Of a DNA stretch of 64,000 nucleotides, positions 25,878 to 33,623 are shown piece after piece. Location: assembly GCA_009781755.1 (NCBI GenBank), contig WQVD01000001.1, positions 124,001 to 188,000 on the forward strand. The letters run 5' to 3'. The position numbers and the translations under genes are program-made. The notes below the pieces were generated by a model. The model worked only from the letters and a program-made list of their open reading frames with translations, did no database searches and had not been told where the DNA came from. The stretch comes from Defluviitaleaceae bacterium. GTDB taxonomy: Bacteria; Bacillota; Clostridia; Lachnospirales; WQUN01. Positions within the stretch are counted from its first letter, which is position 1; the number at the start of each line of letters is the position of its first letter.

Positions 25878-27194
25878 CTATATTTTACGCGCTGCCAGCA
25901 TGTACAATGCGCATTCAATGCGTTTGCGCATGAGTTCGCAGCTTATTTTGTCGGGTTTTAAAATGCTGCCGTTGGCGTAATGCGCAGTGGCCATGCAACC
26001 GCCGCTGCAATAATACTTCGCCCAGCATGAGGCGCATTCAGACTTGGTGAGGACGTGGCAATGGGAAAATTCATGCACACGCGCAATATCCAACACGCCC
26101 GTGTCCAAATCGCCCAAGCAAAACGCGTCATCCCCCACAAACTGGTGACAAGGGAACAATCGCCCGCCCGGCGTCACGGCCAAATACTCCGACCCGGCAC
26201 CGCACCCGGTTACGCGTTTGGCGATGCACGGCCCACCATCCAAATCGATATCGAAGTGGAAGAAGCGCACGCCTTTCCCTGTTTTTTCGCGCTCTAATAA
26301 TGCATCGGCTAACTTTTCATATTCGGCGAATAGCGCCGGTAAATCATCTTCCCGCAGGGCATAATCTTCTGATGGCGGTGCGACCACAGGCTCCACAGAT
26401 AAGTATTGGAATCCCAAATCCGCCATGTGCAACACATCTGTCGCAAAGTCGAGGTTGTGCCGCGTATAGGTACCGCGCACATAGTGGCTGGCATTGCCCC
26501 GTGCACTTGCCATGGCTTTGATTTTGGGTACAAGATCATCGTAAGTGCCCGTGCCGCGCATGCGGTCGTTTACATCCGGACGGCCATCCAAACTCATGAC
26601 TACATTGTCAAAATTTTCGTTGATATAAGGAATATTGTCAGTCGACAAAAACGCGCCGTTGGTGGTGAGCGTAAAGCGGAAACGCTTACCGGTTTCTTTT
26701 TCGCGCGCGCGTCCGTAGGCCACCAATTGTTTGACTACGTCGAAGTTCATCATCGGCTCGCCGCCAAAGAAGTCAACTTCCAAGTTACGCCGCGCACCCG
26801 ATTGGGCGATGATAAAATCCAAAGCTTTTTTGCCCACTTCCAGCGGCATCAACCCGCGATCATCGGTGCCATAATTCCCCTGCCCCGCAAAACAATATGC
26901 GCAACGCAAATTGCACTCATGCGCCATGTGCAGGCAGAGTGCTTTGACTACAGGTTTACGTTTTTGCATATGGGTATGTACCTGTGTATCGGCAGCCGGG
27001 GAGAAAAGTTGCCCGGCCTGTTCCAGTTGCGTTAGGTTGTGGGTGGCGGCGGCTTCATCGGGTGTTGCTTCATATGATTCCCCGGCGATCCGTTTTTCCA
27101 GCACGCAAAAGGCCGCTTCACTCAACGAATGAAGCGCCCCGCTTTCCACGTCCAACGCAAGGCGAAGCCCGCCTATGCGAAATGCGTGAACCAT
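25878..27194 (-). CDS. SCIFF thioether peptide maturase, radical SAM/SPASM enzyme
   Basis: 438 residues. The N-terminus (MVHAFRIGGLRLALDVESGALHSL) is typical of SCIFF maturases. The radical-SAM cluster motif is CNLRCAYC at about residue 95, followed by GGEPMMNFD. The C-terminal SPASM region holds the additional cysteines (CGAGSEYLAVTPGGRLFPCHQF, CASCWAKYYCSGGC) for two auxiliary Fe-S clusters. The enzyme makes Cys-to-Thr or similar thioether links in the SCIFF peptide encoded six bases upstream. The physiological role of SCIFF is not established. Confidence 0.95.
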   Translation of the reverse strand: MVHAFRIGGLRLALDVESGALHSLSEAAFCVLEKRIAGESYEATPDEAAATHNLTQLEQAGQLFSPAADTQVHTHMQKRKPVVKALCLHMAHECNLRCAYCFAGQGNYGTDDRGLMPLEVGKKALDFIIAQSGARRNLEVDFFGGEPMMNFDVVKQLVAYGRAREKETGKRFRFTLTTNGAFLSTDNIPYINENFDNVVMSLDGRPDVNDRMRGTGTYDDLVPKIKAMASARGNASHYVRGTYTRHNLDFATDVLHMADLGFQYLSVEPVVAPPSEDYALREDDLPALFAEYEKLADALLEREKTGKGVRFFHFDIDLDGGPCIAKRVTGCGAGSEYLAVTPGGRLFPCHQFVGDDAFCLGDLDTGVLDIARVHEFSHCHVLTKSECASCWAKYYCSGGCMATAHYANGSILKPDKISCELMRKRIECALYMLAARKI

Positions 27195-27200
27195 TTTAAA

Positions 27201-27350
27201 TTATTGGTTTTGTTCGCAGATTTGGTTAGCGACCGTGCAGGAAGTCTTGCATGCCGATTGGCAAGAGGTTTGACATTCGCCGCAGCCGATATGTTTGTCG
27301 TCGTTCTTTTCTTGCAAGTTGCCGGCGAAAATAGTAGTTACGTGTTCCAT
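27201..27350 (-). CDS. SCIFF peptide (six cysteines in forty-five residues)
   Basis: A 49-residue ORF too short for usual gene-calling cut-offs. It reads MEHVTTIFAGNLQEKNDDKH then six cysteines in the fixed SCIFF pattern (CGEC, TSC, SAC, TSC, ICEQ). It is the ribosomal substrate of the maturase that starts six bases after its stop. The ATG is preceded by GGATGA at a suitable distance. SCIFF is almost universal in Clostridia and is a good marker for the class. Confidence 0.95.
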   Translation of the reverse strand: MEHVTTIFAGNLQEKNDDKHIGCGECQTSCQSACKTSCTVANQICEQNQ

Positions 27351-27463
27351 TTGAATCATCCTTTTTATTTAGAATTTTCAAAAGCGCAGTGATTCTACCG
27401 CATCAACGGCAAATTGACAATGGATTTAACACGAAGCACACGATATAATCGTCTGCGGTGTGA

Positions 27464-27494
27464 TTCAACCTGTTAGTGACACTAATAGGTTGAA
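27464..27494. repeat. 31-nt palindromic element, copy 3
   Basis: TTCAACCTGTTAGTG, one central A, then CACTAATAGGTTGAA, followed by TTTC. It lies between the divergent SCIFF operon and the rhodanese gene. A single G-T wobble is the only imperfection. See copies at 10454 and 16156. Confidence 0.65.
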
Positions 27495-27547
27495 TTTCGA
27501 TTCCATTAAATTTTCCAAGTGTCGCATACACGGGAGGGCTGCATAAT

Positions 27548-27943
27548 ATGTATAGATTTGTTATTGCCTTCATTTGCTTGATGTTGCTGTCTGCTTGCGC
27601 GGTCGGTTCACGGGTGAATGATGAACCGGAGGATTATATGTCTGTTACCATTTCCCCCAGCCAAGCACGTGTATGGATGGAGACCTATGATAATATCGTT
27701 GTGCTGGATGTACGCACAGCGGATGAATTTGCTACGGGGCATATCCGTGGTGCAATATTATTACCTGTAAATGAGATAACAACGCAAGCACCCAATACAC
27801 TGCCCGACAAGGACGCGATGATTCTCGTATATTGCCGCAGCGGCATGCGCAGCTTGAATGCCGCATGGATATTGATTGATATGGGATACACACGTGTATA
27901 CGAGTTTGGCGGCATTTTAAATTGGCCGTATGGTACGGTGTAA
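27548..27943 (+). CDS. Rhodanese-domain lipoprotein
   Basis: 131 residues. A lipoprotein signal peptide ends in LLSAC, so the mature protein is anchored on the outer face of the membrane. The single rhodanese domain spans about 35-130, with the active-site loop YCRSGMRS containing the catalytic Cys. Such proteins carry sulfur as persulfide, but the substrate is unknown. GGAGGG is upstream of the ATG. The next gene starts within the stop codon (TAATG). Confidence 0.85.
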   Translation: MYRFVIAFICLMLLSACAVGSRVNDEPEDYMSVTISPSQARVWMETYDNIVVLDVRTADEFATGHIRGAILLPVNEITTQAPNTLPDKDAMILVYCRSGMRSLNAAWILIDMGYTRVYEFGGILNWPYGTV

Positions 27944-28314
27944 TGGAGTATTTATCCGGCAAGCCGTATTATTTGACCGACGAGGACATCTTATGGGTAG
28001 GCACCACCCTAGCCGACATGATGCCCATTGAATGTTATGACGCTGAAGAAATAAAACGTACAAGCAATGAAGGCTACGCCGCCATGATGCGATGCGATAA
28101 GCTGGATGCCGATGCAATTGAACGCTACCGAGCCTGCATTAATGCGGGCGTTTTGTATGCCATCGCGCCCGTACACCAACATGATAAAATCGAAACCATC
28201 CTTCACAACCAATTGGGATTTACGGGCATTATCATTAATAATGAAGCCACCCTGCGTGAGGAATTGATTCAGTTTTTGGGTTTGCAAGCGGCATTGGGCT
28301 TGCACAACAAATAA
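27943..28314 (+). CDS. Protein of unknown function upstream of rplU
   Basis: 123 residues, no signal peptide or membrane segment. I recognise no domain. It is mostly helical with several single cysteines. The start is taken at the ATG that overlaps the rhodanese stop; the frame extends seven codons further but those overlap the rhodanese gene. It probably shares the rhodanese transcript. Confidence 0.6.
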   Translation: MEYLSGKPYYLTDEDILWVGTTLADMMPIECYDAEEIKRTSNEGYAAMMRCDKLDADAIERYRACINAGVLYAIAPVHQHDKIETILHNQLGFTGIIINNEATLREELIQFLGLQAALGLHNK

Positions 28315-28319
28315 AATTG

Positions 28320-28430
28320 TGATACATTCCATTGGTTTTGTGAGTAACCGCTCGGATTTGGTCGTTATAAAGGGGCAACCCTACCAACTTTCGGCGCGTA
28401 CTTCCATTTAAATTTCAAGGAGGTGTAAGA
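28320..28430 (+). promoter_or_regulatory. Untranslated leader of the rplU operon, possible L21 autoregulatory leader
   Basis: About 110 bases between the previous gene and L21 contain several GC-rich short stems (AACCGCTCGG…, GGGGCAACCC, TTTCGGCGCG). L21 operons of Firmicutes often carry a ribosomal-protein leader in this place. I cannot confirm the consensus structure by eye. AAGGAGG precedes the rplU start. Confidence 0.3.
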
Positions 28431-28742
28431 ATGCACGCAATCATCGAAACAGGCGGTAAGCAGTACAAAGTAGCCGCAGGCGATACCATCTTCGTCGAAA
28501 AACTCGATGCCGAAGCCGGCACAAGTTACACGTTTAACAAGGTGATCGCTCTACTACACGGCGAGGAAGCTACTTTCGGCAAGCCGTTGGTAGACGGCGC
28601 AACCGTTTCCGCCACTATCGAAGGCGACGGCAAAGCCAAAAAAGTCATCATCTACAAGTACAAGGCGAAAAAAGGCTTCCACAAGAAAAAAGGCCATCGC
28701 CAACCCTTTACCCGCGTAAAAATCGACACCATCAACGCGTAG
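28431..28742 (+). CDS. rplU: 50S ribosomal protein L21
   Basis: 103 residues. MHAIIETGGKQYKVAAGDTIFVEKL at the N-terminus and YKAKKGFHKKKGHRQPFTRVKI at the C-terminus are the family signature. It binds 23S rRNA in the large subunit. AAGGAGG lies upstream. The operon order rplU-prp-rpmA is the Firmicutes standard. Confidence 0.98.
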   Translation: MHAIIETGGKQYKVAAGDTIFVEKLDAEAGTSYTFNKVIALLHGEEATFGKPLVDGATVSATIEGDGKAKKVIIYKYKAKKGFHKKKGHRQPFTRVKIDTINA

Positions 28743-29062
28743 TGATTCAAGCAAGCATCACACGCAATGCAGGGCATATTGTTTCTTTTGTGGTTCGCAA
28801 CCATGGGGAAAGCTACGTATGCGCTGCTGTATCCATGCTGGTCATCAACACCATTAACAGCATAGAGGCGTTAACAAAAGCAGATTTTACCTGTGATACC
28901 GATGAAGCGAACGGACGCATCGCGTTCACGCTCATTACTCCGCGCGGTACAACCGACGGGCACGATGCAGGTATTCTACTAAACGCCATGCTGCTGGGGT
29001 TGGAAAGCGTAGTCGCCGAACACCCCACCGTGTTGACGATTTCAACCGAAGAAAGAGAGTGA
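28742..29062 (+). CDS. prp: Ribosomal-processing cysteine protease Prp
   Basis: 106 residues, YsxB family. The catalytic His is in RNHGES and the Cys in YVCAAVS. Prp removes the N-terminal extension of L27, an essential maturation step in Firmicutes. The start is GTG, overlapping the rplU stop (TAGTG). Its substrate is the next gene, whose product carries a typical cleavage site. Confidence 0.93.
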   Translation: MIQASITRNAGHIVSFVVRNHGESYVCAAVSMLVINTINSIEALTKADFTCDTDEANGRIAFTLITPRGTTDGHDAGILLNAMLLGLESVVAEHPTVLTISTEERE

Positions 29063-29067
29063 TCGCT

Positions 29068-29358
29068 ATGATTAAATTAAATTTACAATTCTTCGCGCAC
29101 AAAAAGGGCGTAGGCTCGACCAAAAACGGCCGTGACTCCCGCGCCAAGAGCTTGGGCGCAAAACGCGCCGACGGCCAATTCGTGCTGGCGGGCAATATCC
29201 TGTACACACAACGCGGCACCAAAATTCACCCCGGCAACAACGTAGGCCGCGGCTCCAACGACAACCTGTTCGCACTGTCAGATGGCGTTGTACGCTTTGA
29301 ACGCAAAGGCCGCGACAGAAAGCAAGTGTCGGTGTACCCACGCGTAGCCGAAGCGTAA
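29068..29358 (+). CDS. rpmA: 50S ribosomal protein L27 with Prp-cleaved extension
   Basis: 96 residues. The N-terminus [10 protein letters not shown] precedes [14 protein letters not shown], so Prp is expected to cut between FFA and HKKG and expose the functional tail that reaches the peptidyl-transferase centre. The ATG at 29068 is preferred over 29059 because the extension then has the usual length. A terminator lies at 29515. Confidence 0.97.
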   Translation: MIKLNLQFFAHKKGVGSTKNGRDSRAKSLGAKRADGQFVLAGNILYTQRGTKIHPGNNVGRGSNDNLFALSDGVVRFERKGRDRKQVSVYPRVAEA

Positions 29359-29365
29359 GCGGCGG

Positions 29366-29480
29366 CGGAAAGATTAAGATCAAAGGATTAAAACCTTGGG
29401 TGCTACCCAAACCTGCGAGGGTGCTGGCTAAAGCTTTATTTGGCGCACAACCCCCTCGACCCCAGTTATTGGGCGTCGCC
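29366..29480. repeat. Dispersed repeat, TTAAGATC / CTTGGG type
   Basis: ATTAAGATC…AAACCTTGGG…CCCAAACC…GCGAGGG is shared with 52385-52449 (ATTAAGATC…AAACCTTGGGGC…CCCCAAACCCCGC). It follows the L27 gene and has no open frame. Confidence 0.5.
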
Positions 29481-29514
29481 CCTTCTCAATCATGATGAAA
29501 ATAAATTTAAAACC

Positions 29515-29547
29515 AAAACCCGCCGAATCGGCGGGTTTTATTTTTAG
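29515..29547 (+). terminator. Terminator of the rplU-prp-rpmA operon
   Basis: AACCCGCCGA and TCGGCGGGTT pair almost without loop, followed by TTATTTTT. Confidence 0.75.
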
Positions 29548-29564
29548 ACTTGTACTGCCAATCG

Positions 29565-29670
29565 CGGCGTCCGGGGCCGTCCCCGGGGTTTCATCTTTTC
29601 GCCGCCGGGGCAGCGTCCCCAAGGACTTTTCTTTTTTACCGCCGAACCGTCCCCGGGGTCTTATCTTTTA
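29565..29670. repeat. Three degenerate tandem units of about 35 bp upstream of lysC
   Basis: Units start near 29577, 29613 and 29647, each with a CGTCCCC…GG core followed by a T-rich ATCTTTT-like stretch. Units one and three share CCGTCCCCGGGGT and ATCTTTT. They end just before the lysC promoter. Confidence 0.55.
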
Positions 29671-29678
29671 GTCGCCTT

Positions 29679-29707
29679 TTGCCTTTTTTTTACAACAATG
29701 GCATAAT
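29679..29707 (+). promoter_or_regulatory. Promoter of the lysC operon
   Basis: TTGCCT, 17 bases, CATAAT, about 29 bases before the lysC start. Confidence 0.5.
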
Positions 29708-29735
29708 AAAACCAACACGACAAACGAGGGATTAT

Positions 29736-30971
29736 ATGTTAATTGTACAAAAATATGGTGGATCGTCAGTGGCGGACGCTACGTGCATCAACCGCGTGGC
29801 GGGTCGTATCGTCGAAATGTATCGCGCAGGGCATAGGATGGTTGTGGTGTTATCTGCGCAAGGTGATACTACCGACGATTTGCTGGCTAAGGCTCGGGAA
29901 ATAAATCCGCAGCCCAGCAAGCGCGAGTTGGATATGTTGCTGACTACCGGTGAGCAGCAGGCTGTGGCCTTGATGGCGATGGCTTTACATCAATTGGGGG
30001 CTCCGGCGGTTTCGTTGAATGCGGTGCAGGTGGGCATTGAGGCTACGGCACAATATGGGGATGCGCGAATACAACGGATTCGACCTGAGCGGATAGCGCG
30101 GGTGCTGGAGCAGAACAGCATTGTGATTGTTGCGGGCTTTCAGGGAGTTAACCGTTATGGCGACTTTACCACTTTGGGGCGGGGTGCGTCTGATACTACG
30201 GCGGTTGCGTTAGCAGCGGTGTTGGGTGCGGATTTGTGCGAAGTGTATACCGACGTTGACGGCGTTTATACCGCCGACCCACGCATCGTGCCCACTGCGC
30301 GTAAATTGAACGAAATTAGTTATGACGAAATGTTGGAACTGGCTTCGATGGGCGCGCAGGTTTTTCATAATCGTGCGGTGGAAATGGCCAAGCGGCACCG
30401 CGTTAAACTGGTGTTGCGCTCCAGCAAGGATTTTACCAAAGAAGGCACGGAAGTGAAGGAGGGTTCGACCATGGAAAAATTATTATTTAGCGGTTTAGCA
30501 ATAGACCGCGACGTGGCGCGCATCAGTGTGATGGGGTTGCTGGATCGCCCGGGCATCGCATTTCATATTTTTTCGTTGCTGGCGACGCAGCAGATTTCTG
30601 TGGATATTATTTTGCAAACGGCGGGTGCTGCGGATGGCGATGCCCCCGGTCAAGCCATGGATATCAGCTTCACCGTAAGCCGCGCAGATTTGGATGCAAC
30701 ATTGAACACTTTGGCGGCTAATCAGCAAGCCATTGGCTTCCAATCCATCACACATGACATAACGCTGGCCAAACTCTCGATTATCGGCGCAGGCATGGCT
30801 ACCAACGCAGGCGTGGCTTCAGCCATGTTTGAGGCGTTGTACGAATGCGCCGTCAATATCAACCTCATTTCGACATCGGAAATTAAAATCACCGTGCTGG
30901 TGGATGCAGAAAAAGTGGACACCGCCGCACGCGCCATCCACGACAAATTCGCAAAGTTAATGGAAGAATAA
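29736..30971 (+). CDS. lysC: Aspartate kinase
   Basis: 411 residues. The kinase domain starts at once (KYGGSS, residues 6-11), with FQGVNRYGDFTTLGRGASDTTAVALA and YTDVDGVYTADPR. Two ACT domains follow (about 265-405: RISVMGLLDRPGIAFHIFS, KLSIIGAGMATNAGVASAMFEAL), so the enzyme is probably feedback-inhibited by lysine and/or threonine. It performs the first step of the aspartate pathway. The start has GAGGG upstream; the longer open frame runs through repeats and is rejected. asd lies three genes downstream in the same operon. Confidence 0.97.
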   Translation: MLIVQKYGGSSVADATCINRVAGRIVEMYRAGHRMVVVLSAQGDTTDDLLAKAREINPQPSKRELDMLLTTGEQQAVALMAMALHQLGAPAVSLNAVQVGIEATAQYGDARIQRIRPERIARVLEQNSIVIVAGFQGVNRYGDFTTLGRGASDTTAVALAAVLGADLCEVYTDVDGVYTADPRIVPTARKLNEISYDEMLELASMGAQVFHNRAVEMAKRHRVKLVLRSSKDFTKEGTEVKEGSTMEKLLFSGLAIDRDVARISVMGLLDRPGIAFHIFSLLATQQISVDIILQTAGAADGDAPGQAMDISFTVSRADLDATLNTLAANQQAIGFQSITHDITLAKLSIIGAGMATNAGVASAMFEALYECAVNINLISTSEIKITVLVDAEKVDTAARAIHDKFAKLMEE

Positions 30972-30972
30972 A

Positions 30973-31575
30973 ATGGGCATCATCCGCCCGCACGGCACGA
31001 TGCTTCGCGGAAAAACGGACGACTACGAAATCGTTTTGCGTCCGCTTTGTGACGCGCATTTGCCGTACCTTTACAAATGGAACGCCGACTCCGAGGTGCT
31101 GTATTGGAGCGAAAGCGGGGTTGACGACACGCAACTGTCCTATGACGAAGAAACGGTGCGCGATATTTATGGTGCTGTTTCCCGTAATGCGTTTTGCTTT
31201 TTGATAGAAGCGAACGGTGTTGCCGTCGGCGAATGTTGGTTACAAAAAATGAACCGCGCGGATATCATGAAGCAGTACCCCACTGCCCTTGATGTACGCC
31301 GCTTTGATTTTGTCATTGGCGAGAAGTCCTATTGGAACAAAGGGATTGGCTCTTGTTTTGTGGTCATGTTGATTGATTTTGCATTTAATCGCACGGCAGT
31401 GGATGTGCTGCATTGCGTGAATGACGACTACAACCTACGCTCGACGCGCATGTGGGAGAAGCACGGATTCACAAAAGTCGCCGAAGAACCGCTAACCCCG
31501 CAACCACAAAAAGGAAAATTTGAATACCATTGGCGACTGACACGGGAGGAATATCATGCTCAAGTTGCAAGGTAA
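30973..31575 (+). CDS. GNAT-family N-acetyltransferase
   Basis: 200 residues with the RimJ/AAC(6')-like GNAT layout: LRPLCDAHLPYLYKWNAD, a long central strand and VIGEKSYWNKGIGS (acetyl-CoA pyrophosphate loop, Q/R-x-x-G-x-G/A variant), ending in LRSTRMWEKHGFTKV. The product is a paralogue of the protein encoded at 34465 (both start with IxPHG). The substrate is unknown. It begins one base after the lysC stop. Confidence 0.85.
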   Translation: MGIIRPHGTMLRGKTDDYEIVLRPLCDAHLPYLYKWNADSEVLYWSESGVDDTQLSYDEETVRDIYGAVSRNAFCFLIEANGVAVGECWLQKMNRADIMKQYPTALDVRRFDFVIGEKSYWNKGIGSCFVVMLIDFAFNRTAVDVLHCVNDDYNLRSTRMWEKHGFTKVAEEPLTPQPQKGKFEYHWRLTREEYHAQVAR

Positions 31576-32095
31576 AAACATATATTTGGCCGCACTGGAA
31601 CGCACCGATTGCCGCAAACTGTACGAAGACAACGAATATGACTTCGACAACCCCACCGAGCCAACAATGTTTGGTGCGTCCGTTGAAAACGCCGACGCTT
31701 GGTACGAAGAAATCCAGCAACTCCTACGCGACAATGTGAATGTCCGTGTGGGTATTTTTTTGCATGACGGCACGGTTGTGGGTGATGTGGCATTGCAAGG
31801 TCTGGACGACAAGAATCGCACTTGCTCCATCGGCATGGGCATGTCCAAACTCGCTTATCGCGGCAAGGGATACGGCACGGAGGCCATCCGTCTCATTATT
31901 AAATACGCTTTCGATAATTTAGGCATCGAGCGCATCACTGCCGATACATTGGAAATGAACCTTGGCGCGCAACGGGTATTGGAGAAAAACGGATTCACCT
32001 TGGAAGGCCGTGCGCGAAAGGCCGTGTATTTTCGCGGTACGCGCTACGATGAGTTGCACTATGGATTGTTGATAGATGAATGGAGGCAATCATGA
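31556..32095 (+). CDS. GNAT-family N-acetyltransferase (RimJ/RimL-like)
   Basis: 179 residues. The acetyl-CoA loop is YRGKGYGTEA and the C-terminal part NLGAQRVLEKNGFTLEGRARKAVYFRGTRYDELHYGLL is typical of RimJ/RimL-like enzymes, which acetylate protein N-termini or small molecules. It overlaps the preceding gene by 20 bases and asd by four (ATGA), so it is firmly in the lysC-asd operon. Confidence 0.87.
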   Translation: MLKLQGKNIYLAALERTDCRKLYEDNEYDFDNPTEPTMFGASVENADAWYEEIQQLLRDNVNVRVGIFLHDGTVVGDVALQGLDDKNRTCSIGMGMSKLAYRGKGYGTEAIRLIIKYAFDNLGIERITADTLEMNLGAQRVLEKNGFTLEGRARKAVYFRGTRYDELHYGLLIDEWRQS

Positions 32096-33078
32096 AACCT
32101 TTCACCTGCGCCGTGGTAGGCGCGTCCGGCATGGTCGGCAAAATGATGGTTCAAATGCTTGAAGAACGGGGGTTGCCGGTTTCTGCGTTGTACCTTTTTG
32201 CATCTGCGCGGTCGGCGGGTACGACGTTTCGTTTTCGCGGCGCGGATATTGCTATCGAAGAATTGACCGAAACGTCCTTCGACCGGGGCATTGACGTGGC
32301 TTTGTTTGCGGTTAGCAATGGAGTCAGCCGCCAATACGCCCCCATCGCCGCTGCCAAGGGTTGCATCGTGGTGGATAATTCCAGCGCGTGGCGCATGGAC
32401 GACGATGTACCGCTGGTCGTGCCCGAAGTCAACGGCAGCGACCTTGCCGGTTACAAGGGCATCATCGCCAACCCCAACTGCTGCGCTTGCCCCGCCGTGG
32501 TGGCACTCAAGCCGTTGCACGATGCTTATGGCTTGCGGCGCGTGGTGATTTCCACATATCAGGCCGTCAGCGGCGCGGGCGTTCCCGGCCCCGATGACCT
32601 CACCGCCACGCTAAAAGGGGAAGCACCTAAGCACTTCCCCCACCCCATCGCACACAATTTGATCCCCCACATCGGTGACTTCGACGAAAACGGTTACACC
32701 GGCGAGGAAACCAAGCTCATGGCCGAAGTACGCAAAATGCTGCACCTGCCCGACCTTGCCATCACCGCCACCACCGTGCGCGTACCCGTGTACAACGGCC
32801 ACAGCCTGTCCATTAACGCCACTTTCGACAAACCATTTCAATTGGTCGCAATTTGCAACCAACTGAAAAATGCACCCGGCATCACTCTGGTAAATAATCT
32901 TGCAGAAAAAATCTACCCCATGCCCATCACCGCATCCGGCACCGACACCGTACACATTGGCCGCGTCCGCCGCGATGACAGCGAGGAAAACGGTTTAAAT
33001 ATGTGGGTCGTCTCCGATAATATCCGCAAAGGCGCGGCGTTGAATGCCGTGCAGATTGTGGAGCAAATTTTTAGTTAA
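32092..33078 (+). CDS. asd: Aspartate-semialdehyde dehydrogenase
   Basis: 328 residues. The N-terminal Rossmann motif is VVGASGMVGKMM. The catalytic Cys lies in ANPNCCACPAVV (usually NPNCSTIQ), the general base region is TYQAVSGAG and the substrate-binding His in NGHSLSI. It reduces aspartyl phosphate from LysC to the semialdehyde, the branch precursor for lysine/DAP, threonine and methionine. GGAGG lies five bases before the ATG. It overlaps the 3' end of the convergent HD gene by eight bases. Confidence 0.95.
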   Translation: MKPFTCAVVGASGMVGKMMVQMLEERGLPVSALYLFASARSAGTTFRFRGADIAIEELTETSFDRGIDVALFAVSNGVSRQYAPIAAAKGCIVVDNSSAWRMDDDVPLVVPEVNGSDLAGYKGIIANPNCCACPAVVALKPLHDAYGLRRVVISTYQAVSGAGVPGPDDLTATLKGEAPKHFPHPIAHNLIPHIGDFDENGYTGEETKLMAEVRKMLHLPDLAITATTVRVPVYNGHSLSINATFDKPFQLVAICNQLKNAPGITLVNNLAEKIYPMPITASGTDTVHIGRVRRDDSEENGLNMWVVSDNIRKGAALNAVQIVEQIFS

Positions 33079-33601
33079 CGTCAAATCCCAGCTCAGCAAG
33101 CACCGCGAAAAGCCGCGGCTGCTCCATTTCCCGCGTTTCAACCCCATGTAGATAGCGGTCTATGGTGTCTGCGTCCTTTAATATTTCTACGTATGGATGG
33201 GTGGATAATACTTCTTTACTACAGTGTTGCGGGATGATTTCTTCCAACAATGCGATTTCTTCGTCGGTTATTGCTAGCGTTCCGTTTTTGGCGTGTTTGC
33301 TCTCGTTGTATTCGTTGATGAGTGGCGCAATGTAATCTATTGCCCTGGTGGCGTGGTTTTCTGCTTTACCGGATTCCATCGTGGCAATATCGTGGATTGC
33401 GCCGGCGATTGCACAGATTTCAACATCCAAGCCGCGCTTCAACGCCAACAAGCGTATTATTTGCGCAGTTGATATCATGTGAGAAATACTCCAACAAATC
33501 GAAAAATCCCTGTCATCGGCATTCCAATTTTTTGCCCGTTCCAAGAAAAACTGGATGATTCGATGCGAACGCTTCGTGTCTAGCTTTCCGTTTATTTTCA
33601 T
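33071..33601 (-). CDS. HD-domain protein
   Basis: 176 residues. An HD metal site is visible (AIAGAIHDIAT with the HD pair, ENHATRAIDYI, and a later KDADTIDRYLHG). The family includes phosphohydrolases acting on nucleotides. The start with GGGGG eight bases upstream is preferred over one four codons upstream. The gene just upstream encodes an alpha-toroid protein; no shared pathway is evident. Confidence 0.75.
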   Translation of the reverse strand: MKINGKLDTKRSHRIIQFFLERAKNWNADDRDFSICWSISHMISTAQIIRLLALKRGLDVEICAIAGAIHDIATMESGKAENHATRAIDYIAPLINEYNESKHAKNGTLAITDEEIALLEEIIPQHCSKEVLSTHPYVEILKDADTIDRYLHGVETREMEQPRLFAVLAELGFDVN

Positions 33602-33623
33602 TATTGCCCCCAATAAAGTTAAT

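Noticed and set aside
28320-28430. Confident assignment of an L21 leader RNA
   Set aside because: Position fits but I cannot verify the consensus fold by eye, so it is listed only as a low-confidence leader.
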